DNA from: Phytoactinopolyspora endophytica
GTDB lineage: Bacteria > Actinomycetota > Actinomycetes > Jiangellales > Jiangellaceae
Length of the DNA stretch: 23,683 nt
NCBI RefSeq assembly: GCF_004138495.1
Contig: NZ_ML142851.1
Location: 468,025 to 491,707, forward strand
Direction: 5' to 3'
Both the position numbers and the translations under genes were made by a program. This document shows, piece after piece, positions 8,745 to 17,184 of the stretch; position 1 is the stretch's first letter; each line of letters opens with the position of its first letter. A model generated the notes under the pieces. That model was given only the letters and a program-made list of their open reading frames with translations, did no database searches and was not told where the DNA came from.

Positions 8745-9610
8745 TGATCTCGCGGGAACAGGTGGAGAACCGGGTCCTGGGTGTGGCCCGTGTGCTGTGG
8801 CTGGCGTTCATCGTCCTCATCTGCGTCGTTCCGCTGTTCTACATGCTGCTGCTGTCGGTCCGGCCGCTGCAGGCGGTGCTGTCCGACCCGCTCGACTTCA
8901 TCCCGTCGCTGGAGGAGTTGAACCTGGAGGCCTACCGGAAGGTCATCGCGTCGCCGAGTGAGGGCGGCTACGGGCTGTTGTCCTTCTTCCGGAACTCGCT
9001 GATCGTCGCGATCGGATCCGTGCTGCTGACGGTTCTGTTCTCCGTCCTCGGCGCGTACGCGGCCACCCGGCTGCGTTTTCCAGGCAAGAACACCATCAAC
9101 ACGTCGTTCTTCGCGGTGTACATGTTCCCCGGCATCGTGATGGCGATCCCGCTGTTCGTGCTGTTCTCCCGGATGGGCCTGCGCGGCGAGCTCGGCGCGC
9201 TGATCATCATCTACCTGGCCTCGACGGTGCCGGTCTGCGTCTACATGCTCCGCAACTACTTCCGATCGATCCCGGAGGGCCTGGAAGACGCCGCGATGGT
9301 GGACGGGTGCAACCGCGGCAAGGTGATCACCAAGATCGTGCTGCCGCTGGCGATGCCGTCGATCGCCGCCACGTCGCTGTACGTGTTCATGATCGCCTGG
9401 AACGAGTACTTGTTTGCGCTGCTGTTCCTGCTGGAACGGCGGGACAACTGGACCGTGTCGCTCGGGCTGGCACAGCTCGATGACATCAGCGTATCGGAGA
9501 CGGTGTTGATGGCCGGGTCGGTGTTGCTGACGCTTCCGGTCATCGCGCTGTTCTTCGTTGCCGAACGGCTGCTGGTCGAAGGCCTGACAGCGGGCGCAGA
9601 GAAAGGATAG
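8744..9610 (+). CDS. Sugar ABC transporter permease (MalG/UgpE type)
   Basis: Second permease of the carbohydrate importer, 288 residues. Its start overlaps the previous stop by one base (TGATG). After an N-terminal helix (LWLAFIVLICVVPLFYMLLLSV) come the transport-domain helices and the EAA loop PEGLEDAAMVDGCNRGKVITKIVLPLAMP, followed by ATSLYVFMIAWNEYLFALLFL, a very typical MalG-type ending segment. Length and motif positions fit the CUT1 family. It would pair with the larger permease to form the channel and use an ATPase encoded elsewhere, as many actinobacterial sugar systems share an MsiK-like protein. Confidence 0.94.
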   Translation: MISREQVENRVLGVARVLWLAFIVLICVVPLFYMLLLSVRPLQAVLSDPLDFIPSLEELNLEAYRKVIASPSEGGYGLLSFFRNSLIVAIGSVLLTVLFSVLGAYAATRLRFPGKNTINTSFFAVYMFPGIVMAIPLFVLFSRMGLRGELGALIIIYLASTVPVCVYMLRNYFRSIPEGLEDAAMVDGCNRGKVITKIVLPLAMPSIAATSLYVFMIAWNEYLFALLFLLERRDNWTVSLGLAQLDDISVSETVLMAGSVLLTLPVIALFFVAERLLVEGLTAGAEKG

Positions 9611-9612
9611 TC

Positions 9613-10983
9613 ATGTCGAACTCCAGCCCGGCCGGGGGCGTGTCCGCGGCCGACGATCCGAACGGGCCCGTCCGGTTGCTCGTGCTCGGTGCCGGTGGCC
9701 GCGGTGGGCACGCGTACGCCGGATGGTGCCTCGAACATCCAGACCGGGCCCGTGTCGTCGCTGTCGCCGATCCGGACGTCGAGCGCCGGACCAGGGTGGG
9801 CGACGCGCACGCGATTCCGGAGCAATGGCGCTTCGACCACTGGCAGGCTGCTCTGGTACAGCCCGGTCCGTGGGACGCGGTCATCGTGGCGACGCCGGAT
9901 CGAGAGCACGTCGACCCGACCATCCGGGCCTTGGAACTCGGCTACTACGTGCTGCTGGAGAAGCCGGTGGCACCGACGGCGTCGGACCTGAGCCGGCTGG
10001 CGGATGCGGCGAAGGGGCGGCCGGGTGCCATCACGGTGTCCCACGTCATGCGCTACGCACCGTTCTACGTGGCATTGCAGCGCGTAGTGCGGGACGGACG
10101 GATCGGCGAACTCCAGGGCATCCAGCACCTGGAGAACATCGCCTATTGGCACTTCGCACACAGCTATGTCCGCGGCAACTGGCACCGTTCGGACCGGTCG
10201 AGCCCGATGCTGCTCGCGAAGGCTTGCCATGATCTGGACATGCTGCGCTGGCTGGTCGGAGAGCCGTGCATCCAGGTCTCGTCGTTCGGCGAACGCCGCC
10301 ACTTCCGCCTGGAGCAGGCTCCGGCCGGTTCGACCGAGCGGTGCATCGACGGGTGCGCGGTCGCTGATACTTGCCCGTACAACGCCGAGCGGTTCTACAT
10401 GGAGCAGCTTGCCGACATCGACGGGCCGCCGGTCACGGCGATCACGAACGACACGTCTCCGGAAGGTCGCCGTCGGGCGCTGGAGACGACGGACTACGGG
10501 CGCTGCGTCTATCGCATGGACAACGACGTGGTGGACCACCAGACCACCGCGCTGCGGTTCGCGAACGGTGTGACCGCGTCCGTCGTCGTCTCCGCTTTCA
10601 CCCAGCACAACACGCGGACCATTACCGTGATGGGCAGCCACGGACAGATCAACGGCGACGCCCGGACCGGACGGATCGAGACTATCTCGTTCCGGGACAC
10701 GCCCCCGAACGTGGGCGTCCCCGCGAACGTGCCGGCGACGTCGGGCACGCTCCAGGTGGACCCCGCCGTGCAGGGCGACATCGAGGACGTGTCCGAGGCT
10801 TTCGCCGGTCATGGTGGTGGCGACGCCGGGCTGATGGCGGACTTCACCCAGCGCGTGCACCGCTGGCGAACCGGTGAGGCCTTCGAGGCGGCGCCGACGT
10901 CGCTGGAGGAGAGCCTGGAGAGTCACTGGGTCGCGTTCGCGGCCGAACGATCCCGGGAACGTGGCACCGTCGAGCGACCGTGA
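9613..10983 (+). CDS. Gfo/Idh/MocA-family NAD(P)-dependent oxidoreductase
   Basis: Cytoplasmic dehydrogenase of 456 residues, probably acting on a sugar, inositol or sugar-acid brought in by the transporter. The Rossmann part contains VRLLVLGAGGRGGHAYAGW (about residues 17-35) and the LLEKPVAPT segment with the conserved EKP (about 115-125); KACHDLDMLRWL supplies the usual catalytic-face histidine/aspartate. It is longer than the usual ~340-400 residues partly because of an insertion with clustered cysteines, CIDGCAVADTCPY (about 244-256), with a further Cys in GRCVY (about 297). This could be a structural metal site and recurs in a known subset of the family. AAAGGA precedes the ATG, which starts two bases after the permease stop, so it is the operon's last gene. 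Confidence 0.92.
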   Translation: MSNSSPAGGVSAADDPNGPVRLLVLGAGGRGGHAYAGWCLEHPDRARVVAVADPDVERRTRVGDAHAIPEQWRFDHWQAALVQPGPWDAVIVATPDREHVDPTIRALELGYYVLLEKPVAPTASDLSRLADAAKGRPGAITVSHVMRYAPFYVALQRVVRDGRIGELQGIQHLENIAYWHFAHSYVRGNWHRSDRSSPMLLAKACHDLDMLRWLVGEPCIQVSSFGERRHFRLEQAPAGSTERCIDGCAVADTCPYNAERFYMEQLADIDGPPVTAITNDTSPEGRRRALETTDYGRCVYRMDNDVVDHQTTALRFANGVTASVVVSAFTQHNTRTITVMGSHGQINGDARTGRIETISFRDTPPNVGVPANVPATSGTLQVDPAVQGDIEDVSEAFAGHGGGDAGLMADFTQRVHRWRTGEAFEAAPTSLEESLESHWVAFAAERSRERGTVERP

Positions 10984-10999
10984 CGGGGGACAGCGCCGC

Positions 11000-11623
11000 T
11001 CAGGTGACCGCGACGAACGTACCCAGCCCGATCATCACGACGCCGCTGCCGGCACGTTGACGTACCTGCCACCGGACGTCCGCGGCCAGCCGGCGGTGCA
11101 GCCGTCCGGCGGTCAGGGCAACCACGACGTCCGTGGTGAGTGCGATGACGACGACCACCACACCCAGCAGACAGAACACGACCGAAGGTGCCGCTCGCTC
11201 CGGATGCACGAAGTGTGGCAGCAGCGCCATGAAGTACAGCGCGGTCTTCGGGTTGAGCATCTCGACGACCACGCCCTGGAGTACGGGCGAGCGTGTTCCA
11301 CCAGGGCTCGCGGCCGGACCGGTGCCGACCTGCCCGCGCCGGTTCCGGATCGCCAGCAGGCCGAGGAGGGCCAGGTATGCGGCGCCCATGAATTTGACGG
11401 CGAGGAACAGCGCCGGTGACGCCGCCAGCAAGGCGGAGAGGCCGGCCGCCGCGGCGAGCACGTGCCCAGTGGTGCCGATGCTGTTGCCCAGCGCCGACAG
11501 AACGCCTTCGCGTCGTCCGCCGTTCAGACTACGAGCGAGCACATAGAGCAGTGCGGGCCCTGGCGTGACCGCGAAGACGATCGCGGTCCCGAGAAAGACG
11601 AGCCATTCGTCGGAGTTGGGCAC
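11000..11623 (-). CDS. LysE/RhtB-family exporter
   Basis: Membrane exporter of about 207 residues. The N-terminus WLVFLGTAIVFAVTPGPALLYVLARSL carries the family hallmark TPGP, and LNPKTALYFMALLPHFV is the second hallmark (NPK). About six hydrophobic segments are visible. The family exports amino acids, homoserine lactones or related compounds; substrate unknown. I prefer the GTG at 11623 because AAGGA lies 8 bases upstream; an ATG at 11632 would add three residues but has no ribosome-binding site at a workable distance. The gene is convergent with the oxidoreductase across a 16-base gap that holds no terminator I can see, and divergent from the SARP regulator. Confidence 0.9.
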   Translation of the reverse strand: MPNSDEWLVFLGTAIVFAVTPGPALLYVLARSLNGGRREGVLSALGNSIGTTGHVLAAAAGLSALLAASPALFLAVKFMGAAYLALLGLLAIRNRRGQVGTGPAASPGGTRSPVLQGVVVEMLNPKTALYFMALLPHFVHPERAAPSVVFCLLGVVVVVIALTTDVVVALTAGRLHRRLAADVRWQVRQRAGSGVVMIGLGTFVAVT

Positions 11624-11632
11624 GTTTCCCAT

Positions 11633-11889
11633 CCTTCGGATCAGGCTTGCGCCGTGCTTTCCTGTTGCTTTCCTCGCTCTATGCCGCACTCGGGCATGGC
11701 CATTGCGGCTCACATCGTGTGCTTTCAGGTGATCATTGCCATGCCGGACATCTACGATGGCTGCGGGTGAACGGCGCAGAAGCGGTGTGGCCGTCGTTCT
11801 CCCGGGTCTGAGAGGAGGCGCTTCTCGCGGATTCTGCGAGTCGGCCGTACTCCGCGACGGCCCGTGCTGCCGATAGCCTGACGAGTCTG
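11633..11889. promoter_or_regulatory. Divergent intergenic region between LysE exporter and SARP regulator
   Basis: About 260 bases with no convincing gene. They contain an 8-base inverted repeat GGCATGGC (11693-11700) / GCCATGCC (11738-11745), an overlapping ATGCC-N7-GGCAT (11681-11697), and a small hairpin CTCGC-N7-GCGAG (11824-11840) in what would be the leader of the regulator. These may be operator sites for the shared promoters. I could not assign clear -35/-10 pairs. Confidence 0.35.
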
Positions 11890-11895
11890 GTGTTG

Positions 11896-14800
11896 ATGAT
11901 GGAGTTCGAGGTCCTCGGCCCGGTGCGTGTGCTTCGGGACGCCCAGGAGACGGCATTGAGCGGGCAGATGCAGCGTGTCCTGGTGAGCATGCTGTTGCTG
12001 CACGCGAACCGGCCGGCCTCAGTCGACCTGCTGGCGAATGCGCTGTGGGGCGAGGAGCCGGATGACCGCGCACAACAGAGGCTGCAGCTACACGTGCACC
12101 GGTTGCGGCAGACGCTCGGCGAGCCGGAACGCGTGTCCTTCGACCCGGGCGGTTACCGGTTGACGGTGCTGCCTGGTGAGCTGGACGCGGAGCGGTTCGA
12201 GTCACTGGTCAACGAGGCGATCGAGGCGTCTGCGGCAGAGCCCGAGCGCTGTGTGGCGTTGATCCGCAAGGCGCTGGGCATGTGGCGTGGCGCGCCGTTT
12301 CAGGGCTTGGATGTACACCAGCTGGCGGGAGAGATCGAGCGGCTCAGTGAGCTGCGGATCGTGGCGCTCGAGGAGTTGTATACCGCGGAGATCGCTTGTG
12401 GCCGGCACGCGTCGGCGGTCGGCGAGCTGACCGACCTGGTCCGCCGGAATCCGTTGCGTGAGCGACTTCAGGGCCTGTTGATGACGGCGCTCTACAAGGG
12501 TGGGCGGCAGGCCGACGCGTTGGCCGTCTATCGAAGTGCCCGGCAGACGCTCGTCGACGAGCTCGGTCTGGAGCCGGGACCCGAACTGCACGCGATCGAA
12601 CGGCAGATTCTGGCAGGCGAGCCGATCGAGCCCGTCGGTACGCAGCCGCCGCCGCGCATTGTCCCCGCACAGTTGCCGCACAATGTCACCGGGTTCGTCG
12701 GACGGATGGCCGAGCTCTCAGAGCTGGACCGGCTTCTTGACGACGAGGGCGAGGCCGCGCCGATCGCCGTCATCGCCGGTACTGCCGGAGCAGGCAAGAC
12801 CGCACTAGCCGTTCGATGGGCGCATCGGGTCAAGGACGGTTTCCCCGACGGTCAGCTCTACGTCGATCTGCGCGGCTACGGTCCCGATCAGCCGGTGTCG
12901 ACGGCCGACGTACTGGGCGGGTTTCTCCGCGCGTTCGGCGTCGAAGGAGCCGCGATCCCGCAGGACGTCACGGAGCGGGCGGCGCGGCTTCGCTCGCTGC
13001 TCGATGGCCGCAGGGTGCTCATGGTGCTGGACAACGCGGCGACCGTCGAACAGGTGCGGCCGTTGTTGCCCGGGGCGTCGTCCTGTCTCGTATTGGTGAC
13101 CAGCCGAGACTCGCTGGGAGGCTTGGTTGTGCGAGAAGGGGCGCACCGAGTCGGGCTGGGAAGGATGACCGCTGACGAGGCTCATGGCCTGTTGGACGGG
13201 TTGCTGGGGCGGGGAAGGGATGTAGGCTCCGACGCCGCGGAGCTGCTGATCGACCGGTGCGCACGGCTGCCGCTCGCACTGCGTATCGCGGCTGAACGCA
13301 TTCGCGCACGACCCGGCAGTACGGTAGCCGACCTGGTCGCGGAACTCGCCGATGAGGAGCCGCGGCTCGACCTGCTGGACGTCGGCGGAGATGCCCAGAC
13401 GTCCATGCGGGCGGTGTTCTCCTGGTCGTACCACGACCTGCCGCAGGACGCGGCCCGCACGTTCCGCCTGTGCGGGCTGTATCCCGGGCACGACGTCGAC
13501 CTCTACGCATTGACGGCGCTGACCGGCAATGAGGACCTGCAGGCCACCCGCCGCTCGCTCGACGCGCTGGCGCGTGCGAACCTCGTCGACGAGGTCGCGG
13601 ACGGCCGGTACCAGCTACACGACCTGCTGCGTGTCTACGCCGCCGAGCTCACGGCGGCCACGGAAGACAAGGCCGAGCGTCAGGCTGCGCTGGCCAGGTT
13701 GTTCGACTACTACGTGTACACGGCGTGGCAGGCCATGGAGGTCGTAGCGCCGCAAGAAGCGGAGATCCGCGCCGATTTCGCCCCCACCGTGGCTGCCGTG
13801 CCAGACCTGACCAGCTACGAGTCAGCCCTGGACTGGCTTGAGGTGGAGCGTTCCAACCTCGTCACCCTGGCCGACCGGGCGGCCGAGCACCATCTGCCCG
13901 CCTACGCGACCGACATCTCGGCTGTCTTCTGGCGGTACCTCGACTTGGGGTCTTTTCTCGACGATTCCCGGCGGCTGCATACGACGGCGCTGGCGGTGGC
14001 GCGGGAGCGGGGCGATCGTGGTGCCGAGGGGGTCGCCCTGCGTGCGGTCGGTCTCGTCAACCATCGGATGGACCGGTATGACGAAGCGGTGCGTTATCTG
14101 GAACGGGCACTGGCACTGCATGCCGAGCTCGGCAACATCAAGCTGCAAGCGGGTATCCTCAACGACCTCGCCGGCGTCTACCACATCATCGGTCGTATCG
14201 ACGATGCACTGGAGAGCCTGCACCGGTCGCTTGCGCTGTTCCGGGAGGCCAGGTGCCGGCCACTGGAAGTGAAGCCGTTGTGCAACCTGGCGTTCAACTA
14301 TCGGCGTCAGGGGCGTCAGGAGGAAGCGTTCGACTGCCTTGAGCAGGCGCTCGCCATCGCCGATGAGACCGGGACCCGGCCCGGCCAAGCCCATGCCTTG
14401 GTCAACCTGGTCAAGCTGTGCCGCGACGCGGGGCGGTGCGAAGAGGCGATCGAGTATGCGCAACGGGTCCTGGTGCTTGCGCATGACAGCGGGATCCATA
14501 ACGTCAAGGCGTACGTGCTCGACCATCTGGGGAGCGTGTATCTGATGATGGGCGACCTCGCCCAGGCGGCACGGCACCACCATGAAGCGCTGGTGTCCGC
14601 CCGGACCACCGGTGACAACGACTTGGAAACGCGTGCGCTGAACGGGCTCGCCGAGGCGGAGACAGCCTCCGGCGATGCGGCCAAGGGATTCCGATACCAC
14701 AACGATGCGCTGAAGATCGCCTCGGAGGTCGGTATCCGACACGAGGAGGCCCGGGCACGCGCCGGCCTGGGTGACATCTGTCATGGGCGTGGCGAGGAGG

Positions 14801-14913
14801 AAGCGGCTGCCGCGCATTGGAGAACGGCCCTTGACATCTACCGTGATCTGCATGCCCCTGAGGCCGAAGCGATCCAGACGAAGATTGCTGAAAGCGCCAA
14901 CAAAGCGGGATGA
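11896..14913 (+). CDS. SARP/AfsR-family transcriptional regulator with BTAD, NB-ARC ATPase and TPR domains
   Basis: Large actinobacterial pathway regulator of about 1,005 residues. It begins EFEVLGPVRVLRD and carries an OmpR-type winged helix (1-95, ending FDPGGYRLTV). A bacterial transcriptional activation domain follows (about 100-245, with DELGLEPGPELHAIERQIL). The NB-ARC nucleotide-binding module has Walker A GTAGAGKTA (about 295), Walker B VLMVLDNA (about 375), LVTSRDS and LPLALRIAAERI. The C-terminal third is a run of TPR helices (about 690-1000, e.g. ALALHAELGN, EALVSARTTGDNDLETRALNGLAEAE). The start is uncertain: GTG 11890, TTG 11893, ATG 11896 and ATG 11899 are all in frame and none has a clear ribosome-binding site, so leaderless or weak initiation is possible. 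Such proteins switch on secondary-metabolite or stress genes; no biosynthetic genes are adjacent, so its target is unknown. Confidence 0.93.
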   Translation: MMEFEVLGPVRVLRDAQETALSGQMQRVLVSMLLLHANRPASVDLLANALWGEEPDDRAQQRLQLHVHRLRQTLGEPERVSFDPGGYRLTVLPGELDAERFESLVNEAIEASAAEPERCVALIRKALGMWRGAPFQGLDVHQLAGEIERLSELRIVALEELYTAEIACGRHASAVGELTDLVRRNPLRERLQGLLMTALYKGGRQADALAVYRSARQTLVDELGLEPGPELHAIERQILAGEPIEPVGTQPPPRIVPAQLPHNVTGFVGRMAELSELDRLLDDEGEAAPIAVIAGTAGAGKTALAVRWAHRVKDGFPDGQLYVDLRGYGPDQPVSTADVLGGFLRAFGVEGAAIPQDVTERAARLRSLLDGRRVLMVLDNAATVEQVRPLLPGASSCLVLVTSRDSLGGLVVREGAHRVGLGRMTADEAHGLLDGLLGRGRDVGSDAAELLIDRCARLPLALRIAAERIRARPGSTVADLVAELADEEPRLDLLDVGGDAQTSMRAVFSWSYHDLPQDAARTFRLCGLYPGHDVDLYALTALTGNEDLQATRRSLDALARANLVDEVADGRYQLHDLLRVYAAELTAATEDKAERQAALARLFDYYVYTAWQAMEVVAPQEAEIRADFAPTVAAVPDLTSYESALDWLEVERSNLVTLADRAAEHHLPAYATDISAVFWRYLDLGSFLDDSRRLHTTALAVARERGDRGAEGVALRAVGLVNHRMDRYDEAVRYLERALALHAELGNIKLQAGILNDLAGVYHIIGRIDDALESLHRSLALFREARCRPLEVKPLCNLAFNYRRQGRQEEAFDCLEQALAIADETGTRPGQAHALVNLVKLCRDAGRCEEAIEYAQRVLVLAHDSGIHNVKAYVLDHLGSVYLMMGDLAQAARHHHEALVSARTTGDNDLETRALNGLAEAETASGDAAKGFRYHNDALKIASEVGIRHEEARARAGLGDICHGRGEEEAAAAHWRTALDIYRDLHAPEAEAIQTKIAESANKAG

Positions 14914-14935
14914 AAGTGGGCGTGTGCATGATGTA

Positions 14936-14958
14936 AGGGTCGCGCGGGCAGCGACCCT
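14936..14958 (+). terminator. Hairpin terminator after the SARP regulator gene
   Basis: AGGGTCGC (14936-14943) and GCGACCCT (14951-14958) form a perfect 8-bp stem with a 7-base loop, 22 bases past the stop codon. No T-run follows, as is common for terminators in high-GC actinobacteria. The next ~100 bases (14960-15060) hold no feature beyond a run of seven G residues. Confidence 0.65.
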
Positions 14959-15061
14959 CTGGTTCGCGGACTTTGGGGGGGCCGCTGAATGCCCTTGAGC
15001 TTGGGGCTGATCGCGCCGGTGGTCACTGCCCGCGCGACCGTCTATCCCTTCGTCGTCTTGA

Positions 15062-15107
15062 TCAGATACGAGTTCAGGGCGCTACGACGCCACGAACTCG
15101 TATCTGA
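15062..15107. repeat. Long inverted repeat (14-bp perfect arms), possible bidirectional terminator or REP-like element
   Basis: The 14-base arm TCAGATACGAGTTC (15062-15075) is exactly complementary to 15094-15107. Inside, after a 2x2 mismatch, GGCG (15078-15081) pairs with CGCC (15088-15091) around a 6-base loop. The whole folds as one strong 46-base hairpin on either strand. It lies between convergent genes, which suits a bidirectional terminator. The A/T-containing arms and absence of T-runs also allow a dispersed palindromic element. Confidence 0.6.
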
Positions 15108-15146
15108 AAACGGCGCTCGGAGGCGGCGATGAATCGGCCGTCGAGG

Positions 15147-15228
15147 AGTTCGTCACCTAGGTGACTCTGCCCCGACGAACTTCGTCACCGTGTCGCTTCC
15201 ATCTATGTCGCCGACATCTACGTAGATG
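15147..15228. repeat. Cluster of perfect palindromes in the convergent gap
   Basis: This 82-base stretch contains two 14-bp perfect palindromes, GTCACCTAGGTGAC (15152-15165) and CATCTACGTAGATG (15215-15228). It also has an inverted repeat AGTTCGTC (15147-15154) / GACGAACT (15174-15181), another ATGTCG-C-CGACAT (15205-15217) and a direct repeat TTCGTCACC (15149-15157, 15181-15189). There is no coding frame of note. Function unknown: protein-binding sites, end fragments of an old mobile element, or part of the termination region. Confidence 0.5.
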
Positions 15229-15278
15229 ACAGCTACATCTGGGAGCCGGCCCAGGTGGGATCCAGCCGCGGGTTTGAT

Positions 15279-16442
<1,164 letters not shown>

Positions 16443-16481
16443 GATCCGGTCCTCACGTACGCGGGCGGCCTTGTTCGAAGT

Positions 16482-17105
16482 CTACGATTCTTCGCTGCGA
16501 ACGCGCATGCCGTCGAAGGTGATCTTGCAGACCGCGTCGGCAAGTTCGGTCCCGTTCGTGCCGCGGCCCGGGCGGTACCACTCGATCAGCGAGTTGACCA
16601 GGCCGAACAGCAGACGCGCGGTGACTGCCGGGTCGATGTCCGGCCGGATGTCACCTTCCGTCTCTGCCTCTTTGACCAGCTCTGCCACCAAGCGGTCGAA
16701 CTCCCGCCGACGAGCGAGGGCGTCCCGCTCCACCTTGGTGTTGCCACGCACCCGGAGCAACAGGGTGACGAACGGCAGGCGGTCGACGAGCACGCCGACG
16801 CTGCCACGGACGAGGTGTTCCAGCCGGTCGATGGCCGGGCCGGGCATCGCCTCGACCTGGTCTGCCACCTCGAACAGGCCGTCGAGCGCCCGGTCCACGG
16901 CCAACCGCAGGAGCTCCTGTTTGCTCGGCACGTGGTGGTAGATCGCCGACTTGGTGATCCCCAGCTTGCGGGAGAGGTCTTCCATGCTGGTGCCGTCGTA
17001 GCCACGTTCGTTGAACAGCTTCGCCGCGACCTGGAGAAGAGACTCCAGATCGTAACCGGGTCTTCCCCGGCGGGCGGGCTTCGAGGACGGAGGTGCGACG
17101 GACAT
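16482..17105 (-). CDS. paaR: TetR/AcrR-family repressor, probable PaaR of the phenylacetate regulon
   Basis: Repressor of 207 residues. The N-terminal helix-turn-helix spans about residues 22-67 (LLQVAAKLFNERGYDGTSMEDLSRKL in style, then ITKSAIYHHVPSKQELL), the standard TetR opening; the C-terminal part is a ligand-binding helical domain. In actinobacteria a TetR protein called PaaR represses paa genes and is released by phenylacetyl-CoA. Position directly downstream of paaK and the matching operator-like sites in both paa divergent promoters support that assignment. The frame is open further upstream, but the ATG at 17105 gives a normal length; its ribosome-binding site (GGTG) is weak. The gene name rests on context, not on a diagnostic residue. 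Confidence 0.82.
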   Translation of the reverse strand: MSVAPPSSKPARRGRPGYDLESLLQVAAKLFNERGYDGTSMEDLSRKLGITKSAIYHHVPSKQELLRLAVDRALDGLFEVADQVEAMPGPAIDRLEHLVRGSVGVLVDRLPFVTLLLRVRGNTKVERDALARRREFDRLVAELVKEAETEGDIRPDIDPAVTARLLFGLVNSLIEWYRPGRGTNGTELADAVCKITFDGMRVRSEES

Positions 17106-17184
17106 GTTCACCAGTATCCCAGGGAAGAAGTTAGCCTCAGGGACAGCCGAGCCGAGGTCTGAGCCGAGCTGCGGCTCGCATCCA
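17106..17184 (-). other. paaK-paaR intergenic gap with small GC hairpin
   Basis: In the 79 bases between paaK and the repressor gene, GAGCCG (17161-17166) pairs with CGGCTC (17172-17177) across a 5-base loop, and GAGCCGAG is also repeated directly at 17149-17156. This could reduce read-through from paaK into paaR. The stem is short, so the call is weak. No separate promoter for paaR is obvious. Confidence 0.3.

Noticed and set aside
9256..10926. Long minus-strand frame opposite the Gfo/Idh/MocA gene
   Set aside because: No recognisable motif, and it shadows a gene with clear family motifs and a good ribosome-binding site.
11757..11876. Possible 39-residue upstream ORF before the SARP regulator
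   Set aside because: It has no ribosome-binding site, an Arg/Gly-rich translation and no similarity I recognise; chance cannot be excluded.
13822..14853. Minus-strand frame opposite the TPR part of the SARP regulator
   Set aside because: It has no domain or ribosome-binding site; the plus-strand TPR repeats explain the sequence.
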